From positions 248,001 through 312,000 of the forward strand of contig NZ_CP017813.1 in assembly GCF_001900245.1 (NCBI RefSeq): 64,000 nt of DNA. Reading direction: 5' to 3'. Both the position numbers and the translations under genes were made by a program. Below the pieces are notes generated by a model. The model was given only the letters and a program-made list of their open reading frames with translations. It did not search any database and had not been told where the DNA came from. The stretch's first letter is position 1. Each line of letters opens with the position of its first letter. Shown here one piece after another: positions 41,527 to 53,500 of this stretch. Origin of the DNA: Mycoplasmopsis pullorum. GTDB taxonomy: Bacteria; Bacillota_I; Bacilli_A; Mycoplasmatales; Metamycoplasmataceae.

Positions 41527-41604
41527 GTCGTTCACTATACCCCAGTTTAGACTTTATTGTCCCCAGTAATGTTGATTCAAATTAGGTGACAAAACAAAAA
41601 GAAA

Positions 41605-41625
41605 AACACACATTTAATGTGTGTT
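41605..41625 (-). terminator. Terminator of parE
   Basis: AACACACATT pairs with its inverted copy AATGTGTGTT. On the minus strand it continues into TTTCTTTTT. It overlaps the last bases of the stop codon. Confidence 0.7.
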
Positions 41626-43540
41626 AAATCAAGTTTTCGATAAATTCCTCTGAATTTGAAAAGTCAACATTCTTATCAATTCATTCTTTTCTCGAATTAG
41701 CATTTTGTCCCATCAGGATCGAAACTCTTCTTTCTGCAAGTGATGCATCATCAATGGTAACTTTTATGATTGTTCTGGTCTTTGGATCCATGGTGGTTTC
41801 TCATAACTGAGTAGAGTTCATTTCACCAAGTCCTTTATATCTTTGAATTTCAGTCGCACCTTTTTCAGTAGCCATTATGCTTTTTAATTCTTGTTCATCT
41901 CAAGCATATTTAACTGTTTTTTTAGTTTTATTAAACACTTTAAATAAAGGTGGTAACGCAATAAAAACTCTACCTTCTTCAATTAGTGGTTTCATAAAAC
42001 GATAGAAAAATGTTAATAATAAGATTTGAATGTGAGCCCCATCAGTGTCCGCGTCGGTCATTAATATTACTTTACCGTATTGAGCTTTCGTGATATCAAA
42101 ATCTTTTCCGTAACCAGCCCCTATTGCGTTTATGATTGTCCCAATTTCGGTGTTCTTCAATACATCTAATAAATTGGACTTCTGAGCATTTATAACTTTC
42201 CCTCTTAAAGGTAAAATTGCTTGATATTTACGGTCACGACCACTTTTAGCTGAGCCGCCAGCAGAGTCCCCTTCGACTAGGAACAACTCTTTTTCCATTG
42301 GTTTACGACTTTGAGCAGGAGTTAACTTATCAGAAATAATCATTTTTTCTTTAAGTAAGTTTTTACTTTTACGCAATTCTTGCTTACGTTTTTTTTCTTC
42401 ATTACGAATATCGTAAGCACGTTTGATTTTTTCTAAAATTTTCTTAGCGATTTGTTTATTTTCTGTAATTCATTGCTTTAAGAATTTTGTAACTAGTTCT
42501 TCAACAACTCCTTTAGCTTCAGGTGTCCCTAGTTTATCCTTAGTTTGTCCAACGAATTCTAAATGGTTTTCAGGTACTTTTAATGAGAGTACAACAGTAA
42601 GCCCCTCACGAATATCACTTCCCTCAAACGCCGCTTTGTTTTTAAGTAAGTTTTCATCACTTGCAAAGTCATTAAAAACTTTGGTAAAAGCTGTTTTTAA
42701 ACCTGTTTCGTGTGTACCGCCATCACGTGTTTTAACGTTGTTTACGAAACTTTGAATTAATTCGTTGTATGAGTCGGTGTACTGGAAACCCAGTTCAACC
42801 TGAATATTTTTTTGTTCATCTTTGAATGTGTACACTGTAGTTAGTGGTGTTTTAGAATCGTTTATAAAGCTAACAAATTCTGAAATACCATTGTCATATT
42901 TATATGTTTCTTCAGTATCATCAAATTTATTAATTAAGTCAATTTGCAATCCAGAGATTAAAAAACAACTTTCTTTAAGACGTTCGCTAATTGTATCTGG
43001 ATTGATTTTTGCTTTTTTAAAGAAGGTATAATCTGGTTTAAATGATACTTTTGTACCACGTTTATTAGTGTTTCCAATTACATGTGTTCTTTCAACTATA
43101 TCATCTTGAATAAATTTAGTACGGTATGCTTTTCCATCACGATAAACTTCAACAATTAATTCAGTTGATAAAGCATTAACTACCGAAGAACCTACACCAT
43201 GAAGTCCACCAGCACTTTTATATACTGAATCGTCAAATTTACCACCGGCGTGTAATTCGGTAAAAATCAATTCTACACCACTACGACCATCTTCGGTTTG
43301 ATCGACTGGAATTCCACGTCCATTATCTTCAACAGTTATAAAACCATTTTTTTCTAATGTGACTTTTATATGATTTGCGTATCCAACTAACGCTTCATCA
43401 ATGGAGTTATCTACAATTTCTCAAACTAAATGATGAAGTCCAGCACTATCGGTACCTCCGATGTACATACCAGGTCTTTTACGGACTGCTTCAAGTCCTT
43501 TTAGTTGCTTAATGTCCTTAGCTGTATAAGTTTTTTGCAT
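41624..43540 (-). CDS. parE: DNA topoisomerase IV subunit B
   Basis: A 638-residue type II topoisomerase ATPase subunit. GHKL ATPase motifs: [20 protein letters not shown] with the catalytic Glu, [11 protein letters not shown], and [16 protein letters not shown]. Transducer: [38 protein letters not shown] and [20 protein letters not shown]. The DTDGAHIQ form is that of ParE rather than GyrB, whose usual form is DVDGSHI. C-terminus: [23 protein letters not shown] Trp codons join three blocks. A TATAAT box only 6 bases before ATG suggests leaderless mRNA. parC is not adjacent on this side. Confidence 0.9.
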
Positions 43541-43625
43541 ATGAAAATTATAGTTTAAATTTCACATAAAAATAAAAAAATATTGTTCAGAGAACAATAT
43601 CTAATACAACATTATAATAATGATA

Positions 43626-43701
43626 TGGTGCCGACAACTGGACTTGAACCAGCGACCCCATCCTTACCATGGATGTGCTCTGCCTGCTGAGCTATGACGG
43701 C
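43626..43701 (-). tRNA. tRNA-Thr (GGU)
   Basis: A 76-base cloverleaf with encoded CCA. The anticodon stem CATCC/GGATG encloses ATGGTAA, giving anticodon GGT. The acceptor GCCGTCA against TGTCGGC leaves a T-T mismatch at the fifth pair; the other arms are regular. Confidence 0.9.
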
Positions 43702-43725
43702 GAGTCCAATATATTATATAACATT

Positions 43726-46182
43726 TTAATAAATTAATTCATCATTAAATTGAAATTCGCTTGAATCGCTTGGAGCGTTTTCCAATTCAGTCACCAATGA
43801 TGTTTTACTTTGTTTATCTTTTGGAGTCAGTTTGAATAAGTCCGAACCAATATAAATATTATTTTGTCATTTAAAGAACATTTGTTGTTCTTTATTTTCG
43901 TTAATTGGTTTAAAGTACTTATCTACATCTTCTAAAATTTCAGATTTGAGTTCATTTGAATTACTATTTTCAAACTCTGATTCTAGCATGTTCACACGAT
44001 TTCATTTTAGAAAGTTGGCTTGCGATGAACAAACATAGTGAGTATTTGTTTCTTTTAAAAAGAAAACGTCATTATAGATTCATGGTCAAAATTCACTAAA
44101 ACTCTTGTTCGTGTGCTTATGCACTAATTCCTGAGTGTATGGATTAATTGGTTTATTTAAAATTTCAATTGTTTTTCCACTCTCAATTAAGTTATTTTTA
44201 TAGAAAATTGTCAAACTGTCAAAATTATTTTTAGCTAATTCGAAATTTTTTGTAATAAATACAAATGGAATTTTATTGTTTGAACAAATGATATTTAAAA
44301 TTTTTAAAAAGTCTTTACGAATTTGATTTGTGATGACTGATTCATCATCTTTAACAAAAGCTAGTTTTGGTTGTGTAATCAAAATCTTGATTAATTTTAA
44401 TTTAATTACATCATCAATCTCATTTTCAAAATACGATTTTAAATATGATGAGAAATTAATTGAAACAAATGACATAGCTAAAATCATTTTTTGAATTGCT
44501 AAAAATGAAAGAGCGAATTGATTTGAAAATAAGAATTTATTCGAAAGGAAACTAATTAGCTCATAAATAAAGCTTGAAACTAAAGGTCATTTGCTAAATG
44601 ATTCAAAACTATTTAAGTTTGTATTAACAAATTGATTTAATTCATTAATTTTATTCGAAACTTTTGATTTTTTATCAACCACATCTGCAATCACTTTAAC
44701 TGTTGCTTCAATTGAACGAATTTGTTTCTTAAGGTTCTTTTCAAAACGTTTAACTTTTGGAGCAGATTTAAGAATTGTTGTTTTAAACAATTTATCACGC
44801 GATTGTTTATTTCATCTATATTCTGCTTTGTGTAATTTTATAAAATCATTAAATTTTTGTTGTTCGAGTTGTTTTGATAGGTCCAACTTGTTTTTAAATT
44901 TAATTTTTTCAATTTCTTTAATCATGTCAGCACGTTTTTGAGCTTCTTGATTCAGAAAAATCTTTTTATTTCTTGAATTTTCAATATAACTATTGAAGTT
45001 GAAATTATAGTTATTAAAGATTCGAGCTTTGATTTTTCATTTATCTCAAAAACCTGATAATTCGCTGATGGTGCTCAAATTATTCAAAATGAAAAATTCT
45101 TCTTCGTTAATAATTGCTTTAACAATATTTGAGAGCTCATTTGTGTCTAAATATTTTGCCTTATTAACATAATATTTTCAAAAACTTAAACTTTTCTTTT
45201 TAACTGCAATTTTTTTATAAAGGTATAAATATTCCTTTGTATTACTTGTGAGTAATTGAATTTTGCGTTTGTTGGTTTTAATGTTGTTTTTAATTTTATA
45301 AATAATATATTTTTTATATTTTTTATTTCGTTTAATGATGTCTTTGAGTTGATTTTTAAAAAAAGTATTCTCGAATTTTAAGTCACGAATTAGTAATTTT
45401 TGTTGAATGATATTGTTTGAACTACTGTTAAATTGTTTTAGGAATTTAAGCTTTTTCTCAATATCAAAAATCGACTCATCTGAATCGGCTTCATTTTTTT
45501 GTTGTTGCTCATATTCTTGCTTGAAATTCTTATAAATTTGAAACATTTCATAATAAAACTTAAAGAAAAATGTTAAGTTTTCATTTTTAAATTCATTCAA
45601 TAAATCTTTAATTTTGTCCAAGCGACTTTGAAATTCTTCATCCTTAAGCGAGAATCAACGCGAACTTAAATCGTTTGACAAAATTAATAAATCATCATTG
45701 ATTTTGTCGTTAATTTCAATAATACTTTTTGATGATTTATCTAAAATACTCAAGATTTTGGTTTTAAACTCAATATCATACTTATTCAAAATATTTTTCA
45801 AGTTCAAAATTTCGGAGTTATCAATTTTTGAGTTGTATGCATAATCTCAGATTTGATAAATTGGAATATCAAAATTTTTCTCCAACAACTCTTCAAGTGA
45901 AAAAGTAAAAATTTCATTAAAAGTATCGTTTTTACCATAAATAACGTTGTAACTACGATTCTTACTTTTAAATTCATTTAATACGTATGATGCTGTTTCG
46001 TTGTATAAAAACTTGTATCAGAAGTTTTCTAAATCAAAAAAAGTGCTCTCTTGATCAATGACAATCGCACTTCTTTCATTACTATAAATTTCTAACAAAG
46101 GAATATTAAAAAATGAAGAACCATTCTTTTTATTTAATGGTTCAAAAAGATTTTCGATTGCGAAAATTCTTTGTTTATTCAT
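43726..46182 (-). CDS. Degenerate OppF-like ABC protein with a large coiled-coil insertion
   Basis: An 818-residue protein whose ends resemble an oligopeptide-type ABC ATPase. At the N-terminus LLEIYSNERSAIVIDQES occupies the Walker A position but lacks G-K-S/T. Near residues 560-690, ITQPKLAFVKDDESVIT stands where 'P.lliaDEPvSALD' is expected. The OppF/OppD C-terminal signature LIESGKTIEILNKPINPYTQ is well kept. No LSGGQ motif is seen. Residues about 150-500 are long Lys/Glu/Asn-rich coiled coil. AAGGAG precedes the ATG. It starts 17 bases after the ECF S-component gene. ATP hydrolysis looks impossible; a structural or regulatory role is inferred. Confidence 0.6.
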
Positions 46183-46199
46183 TTTATAAACTCCTTATT

Positions 46200-47195
46200 T
46201 TAATAACTAAGATTTTGATTTTTAAATACTAATGATGAGATAACTGAATATGAATAGTAAATAACTAATAAGTTAAATCAAATTTTAACTGGACTCATTA
46301 ACACGTGTGAAACAATTCAGTCTAAAATTTTATCCACTGTACCACTTCCAAGTGAAATATTGTCCGCAATTGAAAGAATTGGAATATTAATTAATTCTAA
46401 AAATGCTGACATAACAATAATTGGTACGGCAATTAAATAACGTGATGGACTTAATTTGAAACGAGCAACAATAATAAAAATAGTCATGCTTGATGTACCA
46501 CTAATCATAAAAGCGAGTGTAATTCATCTATTTTTAATTAAGTTTTCAACAAATGCTTTGGAATCAACTTGAATACCGATGATAATTGAGATAAAAATGA
46601 TGACTGATAACATCATGATGATTGAAATGATTAAATTAATATTTAATAAAGCAGTCATTGTTCCAGCATTTTTGACATTTTGAATTTTATTATCGTAAAA
46701 AATGATTTTATTCAAGACTTTTTCAGCTTTATTAATTTTGTTTAATTGAATATATTTTTCATATTGCACATTTAATTTATAAATTTTTGCATAATAATTT
46801 TCAATTCGAAATTCGCCACCAAAATAGTATTTTAAGTAAACTAAAAAGAATCAACCAATTACTCCAGCGACAAAACCATTCATTCCAGTAGCTAGAGTAT
46901 AGAGAATATGTCATCCACCTGGTGGCACAAATAAAAGTGATAATAAATCTGAAATAGAACCAACAAAAAAACCAATAAAAGGACCGAAAATTAAACCAGA
47001 AATTTTAACTGGTAAACCAATAAAACTAAACTTAAATGAAGCAATTGAAATAAACGGTACAATTTGTGAACCGACAATGGTAAAAGTTACTGAAATTGCA
47101 ATCAAAATCGCAACAAAAACCATTTTTCTAATTGTTCACTTATTAGAAATACGATGTGAACTTTTTGCGGGTAAAATAGGCGGTTTTCTTTTCAT
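46200..47195 (-). CDS. ECF transporter S component (folate-like) with a long cytoplasmic insertion
   Basis: A 331-residue membrane protein. The first part matches FolT/ECF substrate-binding components. The basic N-terminus is followed by VFVAILIAISVTFTIVGSQI, IASFKFSFIGLPVKISGLIF, GPFIGFFVGSISDLLSLLFV, and PPGGWHILYTLATGMNGFVA. After helix four there is a charged loop of about 70 residues (YAKIYKLNVQYEKYIQLNKI ...) not found in typical S components of about 180-200 residues. Further membrane helices follow. TGA Trp codons occur. A TATAAT box 11 bases before ATG and no Shine-Dalgarno suggest leaderless mRNA. Substrate is unknown. No EcfT or active EcfA is in the window. Confidence 0.75.
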
Positions 47196-47594
47196 AGTTA
47201 TTTTAAATTATACATTATTAATTAGCAAAATTCCTGCATTGGTTGAGAATATTTTAATATGTTTTGCAATCTAAAAATCAACATTTTTTGAAGCAAAAAA
47301 TTCGAATTTTTAATTGCTTGTCCGTTCAAGATTTAGAACTAATTATTTGTTTTGAAAATTTCAAAAAATTTAGTGATTTTTCGAAAAAAACGTCTTTTTT
47401 TTTTTTTTTTTTGAAAAAGACATTTTTATAAAACATCTATTTCATAGGTGAAAAAGTAATTTTTTAAGTTTGGAATAAAATTTAACATTTTAGACGAAAT
47501 CATTTAAAATTTATACATTAATAAAATATAGTCTATTGAGCGATTTTTTAGTGCGCAATTTTAGCACGCAAAAGACACTCAGAACGGAGAAAAA
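47196..47594 (+). other. Regulatory region before the giant-protein locus
   Basis: This 399-base gap has no gene. It contains a T18 tract (47395-47412), a possible promoter (TTTAAA at 47503-47508 and TATAGT at 47527-47532), a leader hairpin GTGC/GCAC at 47551-47567, and the GGAG Shine-Dalgarno at 47586-47589. Confidence 0.5.
47395..47412 (+). repeat. Homopolymeric T18 tract within a hairpin
   Basis: Eighteen Ts are flanked by GTC and GAAAAAGAC, so the tract lies inside a GTCTTTTT/AAAAAGAC inverted repeat. It lies about 180 bases before the first giant gene. Confidence 0.75.
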
Positions 47595-50500
47595 ATGAAC
47601 AAGAAAAAAATCTTAAATTCAACAGCAGCAATTGCTGGAATTGCTGCTGCAGGTTTAACTGGCGTTTTACTAGCACTTAATGAAAATGTCACTGACTCAG
47701 GTGTGATTATCAAAGAAAAATCATTTGGTCAAATTTTCAACGCAGAAAAAATGTTAAGTGATTACTTGCTTAGTCACATGAATTCTGAAACTCAAACTTC
47801 GACTTTATCAAAAGAAACTGAAGAAACTGTCTTAACATTAATGCAAGAATTAAGTGAAATGAAAAATAATCCAAACATGAATTCGGCTCAAGCACAAAAA
47901 ATCCAAGACAGAATTCAACGTGAATTAGCATATGCAAAACTTAATGAAGCGATTCGTAATGGTTCAAATGAAAACATTTCTTCATCATTAAATGACATTG
48001 TTAATGAAATTAAAGATCCTGAATTAAAAACTCAGTTTTTAGAAAAAGCTGGGGATTTAATCAACACAATTAAAGACCAAAACTTAACACCAGCGGATAA
48101 ACTTGACTTATCAGACCAGTTAAAAGAATCAACACAATCACTTTATGACAGACAAAGTGATATTTTAGCTCCGTCTCAACAGACATTATGAAAACTAAAA
48201 GATGAATTAAGAAATAATGGCGATTACTTTAAACCTGAAGAAAAAGCTAAAGCTGAAGCGATTATTAAAGCACTTGATGCTACTTTTAGCAACAACGTTC
48301 TTTCAGCTGAAAACGTTAGCGAATTAACAAATAGCTTAGACAAAGCTTACAACGACTTAATCAACGCTAAAAAAGCGACTGAAAATGAATACAAAAAATA
48401 CTTAGAAAGATCAGCACAAGCTAAAAACAGCGTTTTAGCGTCAAACTTACCACAAGCTGAAAAGGAAAAATTATTAGCTCAACTTGATGCATACAATGCT
48501 CAAGCAGCTAGTCCAAATGCTAGTTTTGCCAACAACAAATTAGACGAAATTTTACATTTAGAACAAGCGGTTGAAGCAATTGTTAATAATCTTGATGACT
48601 TAAATAAAGCTGATGATGAAATTAAGAATGAAGTGCAAAACATTCTAGATGCTGCACCTACTTTTGCTCATACAAATCTAAATGATACTTTACATGCACA
48701 ATTAGAACAAATTCAAGCTAAATTAAACGATCCAAAACTTAAACACGATGATTTAGTCAACTTAAAACAAGAAGCTAAAGCTTTAATTGACAAAGCACAA
48801 AGTAATCAAAATTCAGTCAACAAAACTCGTCAAATGATTCAAGACGCTTTAGCACAAGGAATTATTTTAGCTCCGCAAGCACAAGAATTAAATGCAATTT
48901 TAGATTCAATTAACGGTGAAAATTTAGATGAGTTATCAGGGGATGAAAACGGAAAAATTGACGAAGTAGTTGAAAAATTAGTTCGTGCTCAAAAAGTTAA
49001 TGACGATTTAGCTAATTTACAAGCTAAAGTTAATGTTAGAAAAAACGATCCAGATGCTGATGCGGACAAAATTGCTGCTTTACAAAGTAAAATCGACGCA
49101 CTTAAAGCACAAAATTTAGATCAGTGAGACGAATTAGACTCAGAAAATGACTTAACTTGAGCAGCTGAAGATGAAGTTGCTAAACTTTATGACTTATTAC
49201 GTGACGCTAATAAAGCTGAATTAAAGAACTTAATTGCTAAAGGAAAAGATGTAATTAACGATCCAAGTATTTCAGACGCAATTAAAGCTCAAATTCAAAA
49301 CTTGCAAATGCATGCTGAACCTTTAACTAATGATTTATCAAGCTCAACCAATGCTCAAATTGAACCTAGAATCGATCAATACAAAAAAATACTTGATGAT
49401 GCAGCACTTAATAAAAAAGTTAACGACATCAATGCTTACACAAGTGATATTAAAGATCGAATTGCACAAATGCCATTGCAAAATCAACAAGATCCGCAAG
49501 CTAAAATCTTAAGAGATAAAGCGAATGAATTATTAAATAAAATTAATTCAATTTACTCAGATCCATATAAAACAAATGCTCAAAAAGAAGCTGAAATTGA
49601 TGCTCTAAAAGCTAAAATTGACGAATTAGATTCACAATTACCTGACTTGCAAAGATTGATGGATCGTCAAAAAAGATTAAAAGATGCAATCAAATCACTT
49701 GATGCAAATCCTGATATTAAAGAACAATTATTAGGTGAAATTGAAGATGCAAACAACTTAATGGAAGAGCAAAACGGTGTCTTTGAAGATCCTAAATACT
49801 ACGACATTGAAGCTGAAATTCAAAAACTGAAAGATTTAGAAGATATTATTCGTGACAAACAAAATTCTTTAATCTCAGATCAATACTACAAAAAAGCACT
49901 TGCAGCGTTAAACAACGCTTTTTCACCATACCGTAATGGTGTTGTTCCAAGTGAATTAGAAGCAAAATTAAGAGCTGAATTAGAAAAACAAAAAGCAATT
50001 TTAGATAATCCTGAAACTTCACCAAGTGAATATTATGATGCGATTGAAAAAATCAAAGAATTGCAAAATAACATTGCTCCTGCTGCTGATTTAGAGAAAA
50101 AACGTAGAGAATTAGCTAACGAAATTCAACGTACTTCAGATACAAATGCAAAATTAGACACTGGAACACCTAAAGCAAGCACTGCTTCAGCTGAGTCAAA
50201 ATTAGCTGAAATTAACAACTTTATTAAAGGTCTTGAAAATCCATTAGTTGGACCTAGTGTGTATGACTCACTTAAAAATGATGCAAATGCTGAAATTGAA
50301 AACTTAAAAGTTGAACAAGAAAGAGCTAAACTAAGAGATTCAATCGCTGATTTAGCTGAATACATTACTCCAGCTGAAGAAACCGACACTCCAGAATACC
50401 AAGAATTAGCCAATTTAGTAACAAATAATTTAACTACTCAGAAAAATTTAGCTGATGCAGTAGCAAATTCTTCAACTAGTCCACAAGCTTTAGCACAAAT

Positions 50501-53500
50501 GAAAACACAAGTTGAAAATTCATTGCCTTTAGCTGAAAAAATCAAAGAAGCACAATTAGCATACAAAAACTTAACTGATCCTGAAGATGCTTTAATTGCA
50601 CAACAACTTAAAGATGTTATTGCTGCAAATCCTCTTTCATTAAGTGATTCACCAGAACAAGTGAATGCTAAAATTCAAGCTATTTCTGAAGAATTAAACA
50701 AAATCGAAACTAAACAAGAAATCATTGATGCAATTGCAAACTTGGAACAAGTATATTCTGAAGCTGATAAAGAAAAAGCGATTTTTGCAACTTCAGAACC
50801 TGCTTTAGCTGATGAAATTGCTAAATTCAAAGAAGCTTTAGCAAATCCAAGTCTAAGTGCAGCACAATTAAGTAAATTAAAAAATGATATTCTAAGAAAA
50901 AATGATTTAGCTAAACTTGAGAAAAAACGTCTTGAAAAAGAATTAAGTGATTCATTTAAAGATGCAAAAGCACTTTATGATCAACTTAAACAAGAAGCTT
51001 TATCAAAACGTGGAATGAGCGAGAATGATCTTGCTAGCTTAAATGCTGCTTGAGCTGAAATTGAAAAACTTAAAGATGCTGAAGGTAACTTTAGCAACCC
51101 TGCAACTCCAGCTTTAATTAACGAATTAAAAGCGAAAATGAATCTTAATTACTTAAAAGATGTTTTTGACTATAAAAAAGCTAAAGTTGAAGAAAAACTT
51201 GGTACTTTTGCTGAAACAACAGCTCCTGAAAATGAAACAGAATCACCAACTGATAAACTTAAAAATACCATTAATAATGCATTGCAAAACTGAAATGATG
51301 CGGTTCATCCAAGTGATTCAGCAAATGAATTAAGTTCAAATGAACTTAAGGAATATATTGCTAAATTAGATGCATTAAATACTTATGCTACTGATGCAAA
51401 AGATCTTTTAGATGCATACACCGACAGCAAGAATCCAGAAATCATTTTAAATGCAATTAATAATAATTTAATCGATCCAGCAAATGACAAAGTCGCAACA
51501 GTTAACCAAAAAGCTGATAACTTAGCACAGGCTAAAGCTGATTCGCTTTCTGAAGAAACTTATCGTGAAAATGTTAAAAGTAAAATTGATGAATTGCAAA
51601 AGAAATTGGATGATTCAACCGATCCAGCAATTCAAAAACAATTAAAAGATGGCGATGGTTCTTTAGCTCAAAAACTTGCTGAATTAGAAACTAAATTAGC
51701 TGAAGTTAAAGGTAAAGACAAAATTAAGAAAATTGAAGATGAAATTAAGAAAATTCAACAAAACTTTGCTGAAATTTCAGTCTTAGCTGGTAAAGTGCAA
51801 AACATTGCTGATAAAGTTGAAGAAGCTTTAGGTACAGCAAATCCAGCCGATCCAATTATCGAAGCATTCAAAAAACGTTTTGAAGAAGATTTACAAGTCA
51901 AAGCTAAAGAAGAATACCTAAATCCAAATGTTAATGAAATTAATGAATTAGAAAATGATGCTGATAACTATATTGATACATTAAATGCAATTAAACAATT
52001 TAACGATGAATATGAAGTAGCAGTCAAAAAACTAGAAGATTTAACTTATTCAGATGGTTTTGGAAACATCGATTCTCAAGAATTCAAATTAAGCGACGCT
52101 GATACTCCTGAATCATTTAGTACTTTAACTAAAGAAAATGTTAAACAAGGAATGCAAAATGCATTAACTGTTTATAAATACTTTGGAATTAAAATTAATT
52201 ATCCAAAACAAATAATGTTAAATATCAAAAAAGAAATTAACATTTTAAAAGATAGTTTATTAAGATTTGAAAACTTAATTGCTAACCAAGAAAATACAAT
52301 TACATCTAAATACAATGCTGTTAAAGCGGATAATACTGCTAAAGCAAGTACATTTAGTAATCTTAATTCTACAAATGCAGTTAATCAAGATTACGGATAT
52401 GAATTTGATGCAAAACACATTGGTGAAGCAATTTTAAATTCAGCTATTAAAAACAATCAACCAGCTGAAATAGCGAACCGTGAAACTATTTTTAACAATT
52501 CATTAAGCAATGATTTTTCAAACTTATCAGTTTCAGAAATTGAAGCTAAATACACAGAATTAAGTAACCAAATTACTCAAATTAAACAAAATAAATTGTC
52601 TAACCTTAAGAATGAATTTAACAAAACAGTAAACGCATTAGATGATTTATTTAACGAACTTTCTCGTTTGAAAAACCGTGAATTTGTTTTAGTTTTAGAA
52701 TTAGAAACTTTAAAAGAAAGAAAAAGAGAAATTGAAGCTCAACAACATTACGGAAAAGTATATGACGAAGCGACAATTCAAGTTCTTGATTCTAAAATTA
52801 GTGAAACCAAAGCTTCAATTAGCGAAGTAGTTGCACAAATTAAAGATAAAAATACTAAATTAGCTGAAAAACAAAACGAAAATCACGTTATTTTCTACAA
52901 CATTAAATTTGCTGAATTCAAGATTAAAGAACTTGAAGATCAAATTAGCAACTTATCAGATGCTTTATATGATAAAAGTTTTGATGATGCAAATTCAGCA
53001 CAACAAATGTCACTCAAAAATAAAGCATTGCAATGAAAAAATGATATTATCGATAATAAATCAAATTCATTAACTGCAAATATTGATGATAGATACAATT
53101 TATATACAACAAGACAATTAAAAATTAATGGTGCAAACTCATTAAAAGAAGCTATTAATGATAAATTAAGTACTATTTTACCTAGAGAAGCAACTGAAAA
53201 CGAATCAGGCATTGATGAAACAAGAAGCAAAGCAAGATATCAATTGTTTAATAATCAAGTAAGCGATGTTTTAGTTCAAATGTTAGAATATGTAAAAAAT
53301 TCTGTCGCAAATGAAGATTTAGACAATTATATGGTTCTAGTAAATAATTTCGTTAACAAGTTTGAAACATACAAAGAAATTGCGGATCGTGTATTCAAAT
53401 TAGAACTTGAAATTGAAAAAGTTAAAGCTGATGGTGACATGAGTGCTAACAAACATATGTCATCATTAATTACTCAACTTGAACAAGAGATTAAATTTAT

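Noticed and set aside
41527-41600. Sequence with 'CCCCAGT' twice, resembling the 37.8 kb element
   Set aside because: Matches are only 6-8 bases, with no inverted-repeat partner; not enough for a mobile element.
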